A DNA stretch of 64,000 nucleotides from Paenarthrobacter sp. DKR-5 (GCF_018531425.1 NZ_JAHBOI010000001.1:1-64000); one strand, 5' to 3'; counted from the stretch's first letter, positions 41,210 to 52,808 are shown. Notes: a model not told the origin generated them from the sequence alone. Numbers and translations: made by a program.

Positions 41210-42799
41210 TTACTCCCACTCGATGGTTCCCGGCGGCTTGCTGGTCACATCAAGCACAACGCGGTTGACGCCGTCGACCTCGTTGGTGATCCTGTTGGAA
41301 ATCCTGGCCAGCAGGTCGTAGGGCAGGCGCGACCAGTCGGCGGTCATGGCGTCCTCGCTGGACACCGGCCGCAGCACGATCGGGTGCCCGTAGGTGCGGC
41401 CGTCGCCCTGGACGCCGACGCTGCGCACGTCCGCGAGCAGTACGACCGGCATCTGCCAGACCTCCTCGTCCAGGCCGGCGGCGGTCAGCTCAGCGCGGGC
41501 GATGGCGTCGGCCTTGCGCAGCAGCTCGAGCCGCTCGTGGTCCACGGCGCCGATGATCCGGATGCCCAGTCCCGGCCCGGGGAAGGGCTGCCGCAGCACG
41601 ATTTCCGGGGGCAGTCCGAGTTCGGCACCGACGGCACGCACCTCGTCCTTGAAGAGGGTGCGCAGCGGTTCGACCAGTTCGAACTGCAGGTCCTCCGGCA
41701 GGCCGCCCACGTTGTGGTGGCTCTTGATGTTCGCCGCGCCCTCGCCGCCGCCGGACTCGACGACGTCCGGGTACAGCGTGCCCTGCACGAGGAACCGGAT
41801 TTGCTCACCGTGGGCGCCGGCTTCGGCAACCAGCGCGCGCTCGGCTTCCTCGAAGGCGCGGATGAATTCGCGGCCAATGATCTTGCGCTTGGTTTCCGGG
41901 TCGGTGACGCCGGCGAGGGCGCCCAGGAACCGCTCGGTTTCCTTGGCGACGTAGAGGTTGACGCCGGTGGCGGCCACGAAGTCGCGCTCCACCTGCTCGG
42001 CCTCGCCCTCGCGCAGCAGTCCGTGGTCGACGAACACGCAGGTCAGCTGGTCTCCCACGGCCCGCTGGACGAGCGCGGCGGCGACGGCGGAGTCCACGCC
42101 GCCGGAGAGGCCGCAGATCACCCGTGCGTCGCCGACCTGGGCGCGGATCCGCTCGACCTGCTCCTCGATGACGTTGCCGGTGGTCCAGTTGGGCTCAAGG
42201 CCCGCTCCTTCGAAGAGGAAGTTTTCCAGCACCTTCTGGCCGTAGGCCGAGTGCTTGACTTCCGGGTGCCACTGCACGCCGTAGAGCCTGCGGGATTCGT
42301 CGGCGAAAGCGGCGACCGGGGCGCCGGCGGTGCTGGCCAGCACTTCGAAGCCCTCGGGCGCCTTGTGCACGCTGTCCCCGTGGCTCATCCAGGTGGTCTG
42401 CAGCGTCGGCAGGCCGGCCAGGATGGAGCGGGAAACCCCGCTGATGGTCGCGTCCGTGGCGCCGTATTCGCGCAGCCCGGTGCGGGCGACGTCGCCGCCC
42501 AGCGCGGCAGCCATGGCCTGGAAACCGTAGCAGATGCCGAACACGGGAATGCCTGCCTGGAACAGGTCGGGGCTGACGAAGGGCGCACCCTCGGCGTAGA
42601 CGCTGGCGGGGCCGCCGGAGAGGATGATCGCTGCCGGGTTTTTGGCCAGCAGCTGCTCGGTGGTGAAGGTGTGCGGGACGATCTCGGAGTAGACGTTGGC
42701 CTCGCGCACGCGCCGGGCGATGAGCTGAGCGTACTGGGCGCCGTAGTCGACGACGAGAACAGGTCGGTGGGAGGTCTGCGGCGGAGCGGGAGTAGTCAC
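41210..42799 (-). CDS. guaA: GMP synthase, glutamine-hydrolysing
   Basis: 529 residues. It converts XMP to GMP. N-terminal class I glutaminase: [14 protein letters not shown], nucleophile Cys90 in FGICYGFQ, and [12 protein letters not shown]-pyrophosphatase domain: [15 protein letters not shown]-terminal dimer domain: [12 protein letters not shown] and PPGTIEWE at the very end. Complete and of normal length. guaB and guaB3 are encoded 5 kb upstream on the same strand. Confidence 0.98.
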   Translation of the reverse strand: MTTPAPPQTSHRPVLVVDYGAQYAQLIARRVREANVYSEIVPHTFTTEQLLAKNPAAIILSGGPASVYAEGAPFVSPDLFQAGIPVFGICYGFQAMAAALGGDVARTGLREYGATDATISGVSRSILAGLPTLQTTWMSHGDSVHKAPEGFEVLASTAGAPVAAFADESRRLYGVQWHPEVKHSAYGQKVLENFLFEGAGLEPNWTTGNVIEEQVERIRAQVGDARVICGLSGGVDSAVAAALVQRAVGDQLTCVFVDHGLLREGEAEQVERDFVAATGVNLYVAKETERFLGALAGVTDPETKRKIIGREFIRAFEEAERALVAEAGAHGEQIRFLVQGTLYPDVVESGGGEGAANIKSHHNVGGLPEDLQFELVEPLRTLFKDEVRAVGAELGLPPEIVLRQPFPGPGLGIRIIGAVDHERLELLRKADAIARAELTAAGLDEEVWQMPVVLLADVRSVGVQGDGRTYGHPIVLRPVSSEDAMTADWSRLPYDLLARISNRITNEVDGVNRVVLDVTSKPPGTIEWE

Positions 42800-42884
42800 C
42801 GTCCGATTCTACTTTCCCGCCCCGCCGCCCCGCACATCGTCGCGCCTGCGCCCGGGCGGCCCGGACCTCTCAGCCGTCCAGCGG

Positions 42885-43388
42885 TCAGTAGCGCTTTGAG
42901 GCCTGCGGGTGCGAGGCGAGCTCCGCCTCGACCTCGCGGTGGAAGCGCTTCTCCACGAAGAAGGAAAGGAAGGGCACCACACCGCCGAGCGCGATCAGGA
43001 TGAATTTCGTGAACGGCCACCGCATCAGGGACCACAGCCGGAAGTCCGAGACCAGGTAGACCACGTACATCCAGCCATGCACGATGAGCACAGCGAGGGA
43101 GAGATTGATCCCGCCGGTCACCGCGAGGGTCGGGTCGGAGGCGACGAAGCCAAAGCCGTGGGCGTTGCCGGCGGCGTCCGTGCCGCCCGCAACCAGGGAC
43201 AGCCCGGCACCGTAGCGCAGCACCATCTCCACGCACAGGAGCAGAAGCATGATGCCGGTGGCGTACGCCATCACCTTGTAGAAACCGAGCGCGGAGCGGA
43301 TCTGGGCCTCGGTGCCGCCGAAGCGGCGCTTCTTCTGTCCAGTCTTCTTGCCTGCGGTACCGGGGGCGGCCGGAGTGCGTTCGGTCAT
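42885..43388 (-). CDS. DUF3817 integral membrane protein
   Basis: 167 residues with three or four hydrophobic helices (MAYATGIMLLLLCVEMVL, SLAVLIVHGWMYVVYLV, FILIALGGVVPFLSFFVEKR) after a basic N-terminus. IVHGWMYVVYLVSDF and VPFLSFFVEKRFHREV are the conserved patterns of DUF3817. It overlaps the SURF1 gene by 4 bases (ATGA), so it is translated with it. Function unknown; the coupling hints at a role in the respiratory membrane. Confidence 0.85.
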   Translation of the reverse strand: MTERTPAAPGTAGKKTGQKKRRFGGTEAQIRSALGFYKVMAYATGIMLLLLCVEMVLRYGAGLSLVAGGTDAAGNAHGFGFVASDPTLAVTGGINLSLAVLIVHGWMYVVYLVSDFRLWSLMRWPFTKFILIALGGVVPFLSFFVEKRFHREVEAELASHPQASKRY

Positions 43389-44206
43389 GCGTTACCTCGT
43401 TCGTTGGTGGTGGCGTAGGCGCCGTCGTCGTCTTCCTCGTCCTCTTCGAGGCTGCGCCGGTAGTCGTCGGCCACCAGGCGCCACCAGAGGAAGACGGCGA
43501 AGCCCGCGAAGACGACCCATTCGACGGCATAGAAGATATTCAGCCAGTTAACAGTGGTTTCCTGTGGCTGGGCTGAGACAGTGATGGGTTGCAGCGGCCC
43601 TCCTGCCGCTGCGCCGACCTCACCCGTTCCGGCTTTCTCGCTGAAGGAGGTCACGAAGCCCGGGTAGAGCGTCAGGTTCCAGACGTTGGTGAGTTCCGCC
43701 ACGGAGAGGGCGCTGACCTGTCCGGCGGGCAGGTCCTGGGCCGCGACCGGCGCTTCCGAGGGAATCAGCCGTCCAGTCAGGGTGAGGGTGCCTTGGGGAG
43801 CTGCGGGGCTGGAGGGCTGTTCCACCCAGCCGCGGGCAACCGGGATCGCCGTCACAGGGGTTGCCGCGGCACCCCGAAGCACCGGCGCTCCGTCTACGAT
43901 GAACGCCGTGACCACCCAGTAGCCGGTGCGGCCGGCCTGCAGCCTGTCCTTGACCAGCACCTGCCGGGAGGCATCGAAGTGGCCGCGCGCGGTGACAATC
44001 TGGTCCGCCGCGGAGCCGCGGAAGCCCTCCCCTGGGGTGAGGACCTGGGTCAGCGGTTTGGCGGTTTCGACGGCGGCAGGCTCGGCCGGAGCTGTCTGCT
44101 GCGAGCGCGAGAACTGCCACTGGCTGAGCAGCACGAAGACGCCGGACACCGCCAGGGCCAGCACGAGGGCGGCGATCCAGCGCGGTTTCAGGGCGGTCTT
44201 GAGCAC
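43385..44206 (-). CDS. SURF1-family protein, cytochrome oxidase assembly
   Basis: 273 residues from GTG 44206. The SURF1 layout is seen: a membrane helix near the N-terminus (AALVLALAVSGVFVLLSQWQFSRS), an extracytoplasmic domain with ARGHFDASRQVLVKDR and the ARGWVEQPS segment, and a second helix near residue 225 (NIFYAVEWVVFAGFAVFLWWR). SURF1 helps insert haem a in cytochrome c oxidase. No oxidase genes lie nearby. The tail is acidic. Confidence 0.88.
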   Translation of the reverse strand: MLKTALKPRWIAALVLALAVSGVFVLLSQWQFSRSQQTAPAEPAAVETAKPLTQVLTPGEGFRGSAADQIVTARGHFDASRQVLVKDRLQAGRTGYWVVTAFIVDGAPVLRGAAATPVTAIPVARGWVEQPSSPAAPQGTLTLTGRLIPSEAPVAAQDLPAGQVSALSVAELTNVWNLTLYPGFVTSFSEKAGTGEVGAAAGGPLQPITVSAQPQETTVNWLNIFYAVEWVVFAGFAVFLWWRLVADDYRRSLEEDEEDDDGAYATTNERGNA

Positions 44207-44256
44207 GGGTTAACGGTACTTCTAACTGTTGTAGAACTCCCAATGCGGGAGCCCGG

Positions 44257-44748
44257 TCAGTGGTCGAAGAACACCAGGCTGGAGTTGATCAGCTCAGCGA
44301 TGACCTCCGGGTCGTGCGCCCGGCGCAGCGACTCGCGGAAGTTCTCCTTGAACAGCGAACGCGCGAGCGTCGCCAGTACTTCGAGGTGCTCCGAGTAGGA
44401 GCTTGCCGGGGTGGCGATCAGCAGAATGAGCGTGGCCGGGCCGTCCACCGCCCCGAAATCCAGGCTGTGGCCGTACTTCGTCACGCCGACGGCGATGCTG
44501 GTCTGGCTGACGTACTCGCTGCGGGCGTGGGGCATGCCGACGCCGCCGGGCAGGCCTGTCGCCATCTGGTGTTCGCGCGCGTTCACCAGCTCGGTGAACG
44601 CCTCCAGGTTGGAGATCCTGCCGGCCTGGTAGAGCTTGGCCGCGAGCTGCGCGGCAGCGTCTTCCTTGTCCTTGGCCTCCATCTCCAGGATGACCATCTC
44701 CGGGGTCGTCAGCTCCGCGTCGTACCGGGCGAGCGAGAGGTCTGTCAC
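44257..44748 (-). CDS. PTS EIIA component, fructose/mannitol family
   Basis: 163 residues. The phosphorylated histidine is His74 in GGVGMPHARSE, preceded by NAREHQMATGLP, the standard EIIA(Fru/Mtl) pattern; LLIATPASSYSEHLEVLATL follows. There is no EIIB or EIIC gene beside it, so it may act in regulation. It lies 38 bases downstream of glpD on the same strand, suggesting a link between PTS state and glycerol use. Confidence 0.9.
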   Translation of the reverse strand: MTDLSLARYDAELTTPEMVILEMEAKDKEDAAAQLAAKLYQAGRISNLEAFTELVNAREHQMATGLPGGVGMPHARSEYVSQTSIAVGVTKYGHSLDFGAVDGPATLILLIATPASSYSEHLEVLATLARSLFKENFRESLRRAHDPEVIAELINSSLVFFDH

Positions 44749-44786
44749 GGAGGTCCTTTCGGCAGTGGTGTCCTGGTCGGAGCGGC

Positions 44787-46526
44787 TCAGCGCAGCGGGA
44801 CGATGTCCTCCACTCCCAGCCGTGCGCTGTCGGCGGAGGCGTCATCGGGCTGTTCCTGGCTGAGGCGTTCGGCCTCAACCCTGCCCCGGTAGTGGGAAAC
44901 CTCGTTTTCCCGCTGCTCGTCGCTCCAGCCGAGAATGTCTCCCATAAGTTTAGCGACCACCGGTGCCGCGGACACACCCCGGTCCCACGCCTCGATCGAG
45001 ATGCGGGTCCGGCGGGTGAGCACGTCCTCGACGTGCCGTGCTCCTTCGTGCGTGACGGCGTACACCACTTCGGCGCCGAGGTAGTCGTCCGCCCCGGGCA
45101 GCGGCTCGGCCAGCTCAGGCTGTTCGCGGACCAGCGACAGCACCTCGTCGGCCAGCGAGCCGTACCGGCCGAGCAGGTGTTCGACCCGTGCCACGTGCAC
45201 GCCCGCTTCCTCGGCCGTGCGGTGCCGCCGGTTCCAGGCGGCCTTGTACCCGTCGGCGCCGAGCAGCGGAATGGTGTCGGTGCAGCTGGGGGCGACCCGT
45301 TCGTCCATGGTCCGCACGGCCTCGTCGACGGCGTCCTTCGCCATCACCCGGTAGGTGGTGTACTTGCCGCCGGCGACGACGACCAAGCCGGGCACCGGGT
45401 GGGCGACGACGTGTTCCCGGGAAAGCTTGGCGGTCGAGTCGTTCTCACCGGCAAGCAGCGGACGCAGCCCCGCGTAGACGCCTTCGACGTCCTCGCGGGT
45501 GAGCGGGCGCTTGAGCACCTTGTTCACGTGGTCAAGGACGTAGTCGATGTCCTTCGCGGTCGCCGCCGGGTGCGCCTTGTCCAGTTTCCAGTCCGTGTCG
45601 GTGGTGCCGATAATCCAGTGCCGGCCCCAGGGGATCACGAAGAGGACCGATTTCTCGGTCCGCAGGATCAGGCCCACGGTGGACTGGAACCGGTCGCGGG
45701 GCACAACCAGGTGGATGCCCTTGGAGGCGCGGACCTTCAGCTGCCCGCGGTCCGTGACCATCGCCTGGGTCTCATCCGTCCACACGCCGGTTGCGTTGAC
45801 CACCTGCTTGGCGCGGATGTCGAACTCGGACCCGTCTTCCAGGTTCCGGACCCGGGCGCCGACGACGCGCTCGCCTTCGCGCAGGAAGTCCACCACCCGC
45901 ACCCGGTTCGCGGCGTGTGCGCCGTAGTGGGCGGCCGTGCGCACGACGTCGACGACCAGCCGCGCGTCGTCCACCTGCGCGTCGTAGTAGCGGATCGCCC
46001 CGATCATCGCGTCGTCCTTGAGGCTGGGCGCCGCCCGGAGGGTGCCGCGCCGGAAGAGGTGCTTGTGCGCGGGCACTCCCCTGCTGTGCCCGGAGCTGAT
46101 GCCAAGCACGTCGTAGAGCAGGATGCCGGCGCCGACGTAGAAGCGTTCCCAGAAACGGTGCGTGAGCGGGTACAGGAACGGGACCGGCCGGACCAGATGC
46201 GGGGCAATCGTCTGGATCAGCAGGCCGCGCTCGTGCAGGGCCTCCTGGACGAGCGCGAAGTCGAGCATTTCGAGGTAGCGCAGGCCGCCGTGGATCAGCT
46301 TGGACGAGCGCGACGAGGTGCCCGAAGCCCAGTCGCGGGCCTCGACGATCCCCACGCGCAGCCCGCGGGTGACGGCGTCGAGCGCGGATCCGGCGCCGAC
46401 GACGCCGCCGCCAACGATCAGAATGTCCAGTTCCTGCCCGGGCTGGCTCGTGGCCGCCAGGGCTTCGAGAGCGGTCTGCCTGCTCTCCGGGCTCAAGGCC
46501 TTGCTGGTCGTTCCTGCGGTGGACAT
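44787..46526 (-). CDS. glpD: Aerobic glycerol-3-phosphate dehydrogenase
   Basis: 579 residues, FAD enzyme at the membrane oxidising glycerol 3-phosphate to dihydroxyacetone phosphate. FAD motif ILIVGGGVVGAGSALDAVTR, then GLRVGIVEARDWASGTSSRS and KLIHGGLRYLE, typical of GlpD. FVIPWGRHWIIGTTDTDW and the C-terminal DAO_C domain complete it. Normal length. ATG 46526 lies downstream of guaB3 on the same strand with a 61-base gap. Confidence 0.96.
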   Translation of the reverse strand: MSTAGTTSKALSPESRQTALEALAATSQPGQELDILIVGGGVVGAGSALDAVTRGLRVGIVEARDWASGTSSRSSKLIHGGLRYLEMLDFALVQEALHERGLLIQTIAPHLVRPVPFLYPLTHRFWERFYVGAGILLYDVLGISSGHSRGVPAHKHLFRRGTLRAAPSLKDDAMIGAIRYYDAQVDDARLVVDVVRTAAHYGAHAANRVRVVDFLREGERVVGARVRNLEDGSEFDIRAKQVVNATGVWTDETQAMVTDRGQLKVRASKGIHLVVPRDRFQSTVGLILRTEKSVLFVIPWGRHWIIGTTDTDWKLDKAHPAATAKDIDYVLDHVNKVLKRPLTREDVEGVYAGLRPLLAGENDSTAKLSREHVVAHPVPGLVVVAGGKYTTYRVMAKDAVDEAVRTMDERVAPSCTDTIPLLGADGYKAAWNRRHRTAEEAGVHVARVEHLLGRYGSLADEVLSLVREQPELAEPLPGADDYLGAEVVYAVTHEGARHVEDVLTRRTRISIEAWDRGVSAAPVVAKLMGDILGWSDEQRENEVSHYRGRVEAERLSQEQPDDASADSARLGVEDIVPLR

Positions 46527-46587
46527 CGTTGACCTCCCGTAACGCCGGACAAATGTCCCTTAACGATACGTCGCGATGTCCAGTAGG

Positions 46588-47730
46588 TCAGCGAGAAGTT
46601 CGGGACTCGTAGGGCGAGACCACGACTTCCACCCGCTGGAACTCCTTCAGGTCCGAGTACCCGGTGGTGGCCATCGACCGGCGGAGCGCTCCGACCAGGT
46701 TGGAGGTGCCGTTGGTGTGCTGGGACGGGCCGAAGAGGACCTCCTCGAGCGGGCCGACAGTGTCCAGCCGGACCCTGTCACCACGCGGCAGTTCGAGGTG
46801 GTGGGCTTCCGGCCCCCAGTGCCAGCCGCGGCCGGGCGCCTCCTCGGCCCGGGCGAGCGCCGAGCCGAGCATGACGGCGTCGGCGCCCATGGCGATGGCC
46901 TTGATGATGTCGCCGCTGGTGCCCATGCCGCCGTCGGCGATGACGTGCACGTAGCGGCCGCCGGACTCGTCCATGTAGTCCCGGCGCGCGGTGGCGACGT
47001 CGGAAATGGCGCTGGCCATCGGCGAGTGGATGCCCAGGGCGCGGCGCGTGGTCGTGGTGGCGCCGCCGCCGAAGCCGACCAGCACGCCCGCCGCACCGGT
47101 GCGCATCAGGTGCAGGGCGGGGGTGTAACCGGCCGCGCCGCCAACGATCACGGGCACGTCGAGTTCGTAGATGAACTGCTTGAGGTTCAGCGGTTCCTCG
47201 GTCTTGGAGACGTGCTCCGCCGAGACCGTGGTGCCGCGAATCACGAAGATGTCCACGCCGGCGTCGACAACGGTCTTGTAGAACTGCTGGGTGCGCTGCG
47301 GCGTGAGCGCTCCGGCGACGGTGACGCCTGAGGCGCGGATTTCGGCCAGCCGGGACGTGATCAGCTCCGCCTGCACGGGGGCTTCATAGAGCTCCTGGAG
47401 GCGCCGGGTGACGGCGGGGCTGGTGCCCTCCTGGTTCAGGGCGGCGATTTCCGCGAGCACCGGCTCCGGGTCCTCGTAGCGGGTCCACAGACCCTCGAGG
47501 TCCAGCACGCCAAGGCCGCCGAGCTTGCCGAGCGTGATGGCCGTGGCCGGGGACATGACCGAGTCCATCGGAGCGGCGATGACAGGGATTTCGAACTGGT
47601 AGGCGTCGATCTGCCAGGAGACGGACACGTCCCGCGGATCGCGGGTGCGCCGCGAGGGAACCACCGCAATGTCGTCCAGGGAGTAGGCTCGACGCCCACG
47701 CTTGCCACGGCCAATCTCAATCTCGTTCAC
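46588..47730 (-). CDS. guaB3: GuaB3-type IMP dehydrogenase family protein
   Basis: 380 residues, TIM barrel without the CBS pair, as in actinobacterial GuaB3. YSLDDIAVVPSRRTRDP begins the barrel, and MSPATAITLGKLGGLGVLDL and VHVIADGGMGTSGDIIKAIA follow. At the catalytic loop the sequence is GFGGGATTTTRR: Thr226 sits where IMP dehydrogenases have the nucleophilic Cys. The reaction is therefore doubtful; a related cyanobacterial protein is reported to be a GMP reductase. It is encoded just downstream of guaB. Confidence 0.9.
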   Translation of the reverse strand: MNEIEIGRGKRGRRAYSLDDIAVVPSRRTRDPRDVSVSWQIDAYQFEIPVIAAPMDSVMSPATAITLGKLGGLGVLDLEGLWTRYEDPEPVLAEIAALNQEGTSPAVTRRLQELYEAPVQAELITSRLAEIRASGVTVAGALTPQRTQQFYKTVVDAGVDIFVIRGTTVSAEHVSKTEEPLNLKQFIYELDVPVIVGGAAGYTPALHLMRTGAAGVLVGFGGGATTTTRRALGIHSPMASAISDVATARRDYMDESGGRYVHVIADGGMGTSGDIIKAIAMGADAVMLGSALARAEEAPGRGWHWGPEAHHLELPRGDRVRLDTVGPLEEVLFGPSQHTNGTSNLVGALRRSMATTGYSDLKEFQRVEVVVSPYESRTSR

Positions 47731-47757
47731 CGCACTAGGTTATCCCAGATGCAACAA

Positions 47758-47788
47758 CGCCCCGGGAGGCGATTACCTACCCGGGGCG
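47758..47788 (-). terminator. Terminator between guaB and guaB3
   Basis: CGCCCCGGG (47758-47766) and CCCGGGGCG (47780-47788) form a perfect 9-bp stem; TTGTTG follows on the minus strand. It would limit readthrough from guaB. Confidence 0.7.
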
Positions 47789-47820
47789 CTGCGCAGGCCC
47801 GGCCGGACCCGCCTGCAGGC

Positions 47821-49368
<1,548 letters not shown>

Positions 49369-49523
49369 TCAGCGGGAGGGCAGGCGGTACGCCGTCCGGC
49401 GCTCGAGGGGGTGGTTACATCCTAAAACGAAACGCGTTGCCGCCCTATTCCGGGACGTGCATCACATTGCAGGCCCCCGGACCGGCCCCGGGGACGGTGC
49501 GAGGTAGCGGGCCAGGCACGGGG

Positions 49524-51614
49524 TCAGTGCCAGCCGGTCAGCGCGAACACCCGGCGGCCGAACTCCCCCGCCATCGTCTTCCAGTACGCCTGGCTGACGT
49601 GGTTGTCGTCGAAGTAGACGAAGACGTTCCCGATCACGGCCGGGCAGATGGCGCCCGGGCAGAGCAGATCCGTCAGGTCCACGGCGAAGAACTTCTTGTT
49701 TCCGGAGAGGAACCCGTCCATCGGGGACGCCGACGGCAGCACCGAGTCGATGGGCTGGGTGCAGGCGCCCGGGTCCTTGGGGTGGGCGGCGGCGCATTCG
49801 GGCATGTTCTGGGGGAACCTCGGATTGTCCCGGACGCCGACGACGTCGATGCCTGCCTTGGTCCATGCCCCGACGGTCTGCTCCATCCCCGGGATGGTGA
49901 CCTCCGCCGGGGATGCCTTCTCGGTTTTGGTGACGATGGTGAAGACCGCGGCCGGTTTGATCTTGGCGATGTAGCTGTTCGCGTCCTGGTAGAACCGGCC
50001 GCAGTCGGTGGACTGTCCGGCGTCGTCCGGGGCGAAGACGCAGCCCATCGACGTGACGTTCACGACCGTCCAGTTCTGCTGCTTGCCCATGGCAAGAACG
50101 GCGGTGGAGAGTTGGCGCGCGTGCGAGTTGCCGACGACGACAACTGTCTTCTTGGGCGTCCCGGCGGCCGGCTGCACGGAGCAGGCCGCCTTGACCACCT
50201 CGGAGTCGGGCTCAAGGTCGTCCGTGCACTGGCCCGGGAGCCGGGGAAAGTCTTCCGCCACGGTCGCCGCCGCAGGAATCGTGACGGCGTCCGCGGAGAT
50301 CCTGTTCACGTACCCGGGCAGCAGGCTCAGTGCGCCGGGGTTGTCGTTCACGGCCTGGGCCTGCGCCCGGGAGGCCTTGTCTGCGAGCTGCGACTGCCAG
50401 AGCGCGACCGGCGCTGCGACCAGGCTCACGCAGACAGCGATCACTGCGGCGGCCCGGAGCCGGCTCGTTTCAGCCCACTTCCACTTGCGCACCGGCGTTT
50501 CCACGAACCTGGTGGCCAGGATCGCCAGGATGATCGCCGTGACGATGATGGCCAGCCCGTCCAGCAGTCCGGCGCGGTCCCGGTCGGACCAGATCAGGAC
50601 GAGGATCAGCAGCGGCCAGTGCCACAGGTACAGCCCGTACGAGTTGTTGCCCAGGTAGACAAGCGGCCGGGAGCTCAGCAGCCGGTCGGCCCCCGCCGGG
50701 CTGGCGGTCTGGCCCGCCACGATGATGCACGCCGCGGCGAGGGTGGGCCAGAGCGCGACATACCCCGGGAACTGCTGCTGCACCTGCAGGATGATGCCGC
50801 AGCTGACCATGGCAACGACGCCGAACCAGCCGAGGAAGATGCGCAGCCCCCGCGGCAGCTTGAGGTGGGGCAGCGCGAGCGCGAGCAGCGAGCCGAGGGC
50901 GAACTCCCAGAGACGGGCGCGGGTGTCGAAGTACGCGAACGCCTGGTTGCTGTTGGTCTCGCTGACCGAGAAGATGAGCGACACCGCGAAGATGACGGCG
51001 AAGATCCCGGCGAGCAGCCACCGGTAGGTGAGCCGGGCTCCCCAGGCAGTGCGGCGGGCCAGCAGCGCGGCCCCGGCGAAGATCAGCGGCCACAGGATGA
51101 ACACCTGGCCCTGGATCGAGAGCGACCAGAAATGCTGGAACGGGCTCGAAAGGCTGTCATCGGCGGCGTAGTAGTTGACGGCGTTGGCCCCGAGCGCCCA
51201 GTTTTCAAAATAGAGCAAAGAGGCCCAGGCCTCGCCCAGGATCGCATCCCAGCGCGTGGGCGGAACGATGAGCCAACTGGCGCCGAGCACTGCGAGGATG
51301 ACGACGACGCTGATGGGCAGCAGCCGCTTGAACAGGTGCAGCCAGTGTTTGGCCAGCGCCATCGGTTCGTCACGGTCGTAGCGGCGGACGAACTGGGACG
51401 TCATCAGGAACGCGGAGATCAGCAGGAAGATGTCCACTCCTCCGGACACCCGTCCCAGCCACACGTGGTAGACGACAACCATGAGCACGGCCAGCGAGCG
51501 CAGGCCCTGCACTTCGGGGAGGAATCCGGGCGGCGGTTTCGGCCGGGGCTTCTTCCGGCCTTCGGGGACGGGCGTCTCGTCCGGGTGCGGGCGCAGAGCC
51601 TGCCCTACTGCCAT
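49524..51614 (-). CDS. Membrane acyltransferase (AT3) with C-terminal SGNH domain
   Basis: 696 residues from ATG 51614; the longer open frame upstream lacks a ribosome site, while GGGCGAGG precedes this start. About ten membrane helices follow EVQGLRSLAVLMVVVYHVW, the AT3 catalytic His motif, and GGVDIFLLISAFLMTSQFV. From about residue 450 an SGNH-hydrolase fold begins: VVVVGNSHARQLSTAV (GNS instead of the usual GDS) and FDDNHVSQAYW with the catalytic D-x-x-H. Such OafA-like proteins O-acetylate surface polysaccharide or peptidoglycan. Confidence 0.9.
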   Translation of the reverse strand: MAVGQALRPHPDETPVPEGRKKPRPKPPPGFLPEVQGLRSLAVLMVVVYHVWLGRVSGGVDIFLLISAFLMTSQFVRRYDRDEPMALAKHWLHLFKRLLPISVVVILAVLGASWLIVPPTRWDAILGEAWASLLYFENWALGANAVNYYAADDSLSSPFQHFWSLSIQGQVFILWPLIFAGAALLARRTAWGARLTYRWLLAGIFAVIFAVSLIFSVSETNSNQAFAYFDTRARLWEFALGSLLALALPHLKLPRGLRIFLGWFGVVAMVSCGIILQVQQQFPGYVALWPTLAAACIIVAGQTASPAGADRLLSSRPLVYLGNNSYGLYLWHWPLLILVLIWSDRDRAGLLDGLAIIVTAIILAILATRFVETPVRKWKWAETSRLRAAAVIAVCVSLVAAPVALWQSQLADKASRAQAQAVNDNPGALSLLPGYVNRISADAVTIPAAATVAEDFPRLPGQCTDDLEPDSEVVKAACSVQPAAGTPKKTVVVVGNSHARQLSTAVLAMGKQQNWTVVNVTSMGCVFAPDDAGQSTDCGRFYQDANSYIAKIKPAAVFTIVTKTEKASPAEVTIPGMEQTVGAWTKAGIDVVGVRDNPRFPQNMPECAAAHPKDPGACTQPIDSVLPSASPMDGFLSGNKKFFAVDLTDLLCPGAICPAVIGNVFVYFDDNHVSQAYWKTMAGEFGRRVFALTGWH

Positions 51615-51839
51615 CGAACCTCGCCCATCCTTGGCCGCTTCCCGGCATACCCGGGTGGCGGGATCCAAACCAACCATGGGCCGGGCGGTCCTTGGACCGT
51701 CCGCGCCACCCATCCATTCTGCCCGATGTTCCTGTGACCCGACATTCCTGTGAGGGGCCCCGCTGCGGCTGCGCCCCGACCACCGCGGCAGCCGGGCCGC
51801 CGGGTAGATTAGCGGTCAGGGCCGGAGAAGGGAACCTGC

Positions 51840-52808
51840 ATGATCGTCGAGGTGCGCGTCAGTGTTGCCGCCGGGTATACGGAGGACCTGCTGGCAGTGG
51901 TTGCGGAGCAGGTCGGGGTCGCCGGGGTGGCCGTCCACCGCGGCGCCTCCGTGGTTCCGCAGGGCGACGTCCTGCTCGTGCACGTGGCTCGCGAGAGCGT
52001 CGAGGCGCTGATGGAACAGCTGCACGCCTTGGAGATCCCCCGGCACGGGTCGGTCACCGTCTCCACCCCTGAGCTTGTGCTCTCGGACCGCGCGGAACAG
52101 GCGGAGGAGGCTGCACCGGGCGAGGGCGCGGACGCGGTGATCTGGGATGAGGTCAAGACCAGCACGGGTGAGGATGCAAGGCTGAGCTGGAGCTACCTCG
52201 CGTTCCTGGTGATCGCCACCCAGCTCGCAGCGATCGGCATCGTCACCGAGTCCACGATCACTATCGTCGGGGCGATGGTGGTGGGTCCGGAGTTCGGACC
52301 GCTGGCGGGGCTGGCGGTGGCGCTCACCGGCCGCAAGTGGCCCTTGGCCCGCCAGTCGGCTCTCGCCCTGGCCGTGGGCTTCCCGCTGGCGATGGCGGTC
52401 ACCGCGGTCTGCTGTGCCGCCTCGGTGCCTCTTGGGCTGGTCGACACCGGGTTCCTGGAGCAGGGCGCCTCCGCGACGGATTTCATTTACCATCCCGGCC
52501 CGTTCTCGCTGATCGTGGCGCTGCTCGCCGGAGCGGCCGGCATGCTCTCCCTGATCGCGCGCAAGTCCTCAGCGCTGGTGGGGGTTTTCATTTCCGTCAC
52601 GACCGTGCCCGCGGCGGGCTTCGTGGCAGTCGCGCTGGTCCTCGGCCAGCCGGACAAGGCGCTGGGCTCCGCCGTGCAGCTGGTGGTCAACCTGGTCGGC
52701 ATCGTCCTGGCGGCAGTGCTGGTGCTCTGGTTCTACCGGATCGTCACCCGCGCGAAGGCCACGAGGGCAGGCACCCGTCCAACCCGTCCATCCCGGAAAC
52801 AGAAATGA
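51840..52808 (+). CDS. DUF389 membrane protein
   Basis: 322 residues. A cytosolic N-terminal domain (1-115) precedes five or six hydrophobic helices, among them LAFLVIATQLAAIGIV, TITIVGAMVVGPEFGPLAGL (the conserved DUF389 motif) and AVQLVVNLVGIVLAAVLVLW. The tail is basic. Function unknown. ATG 51840; the last two codons begin a strong hairpin shared with groEL. Confidence 0.85.
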   Translation: MIVEVRVSVAAGYTEDLLAVVAEQVGVAGVAVHRGASVVPQGDVLLVHVARESVEALMEQLHALEIPRHGSVTVSTPELVLSDRAEQAEEAAPGEGADAVIWDEVKTSTGEDARLSWSYLAFLVIATQLAAIGIVTESTITIVGAMVVGPEFGPLAGLAVALTGRKWPLARQSALALAVGFPLAMAVTAVCCAASVPLGLVDTGFLEQGASATDFIYHPGPFSLIVALLAGAAGMLSLIARKSSALVGVFISVTTVPAAGFVAVALVLGQPDKALGSAVQLVVNLVGIVLAAVLVLWFYRIVTRAKATRAGTRPTRPSRKQK

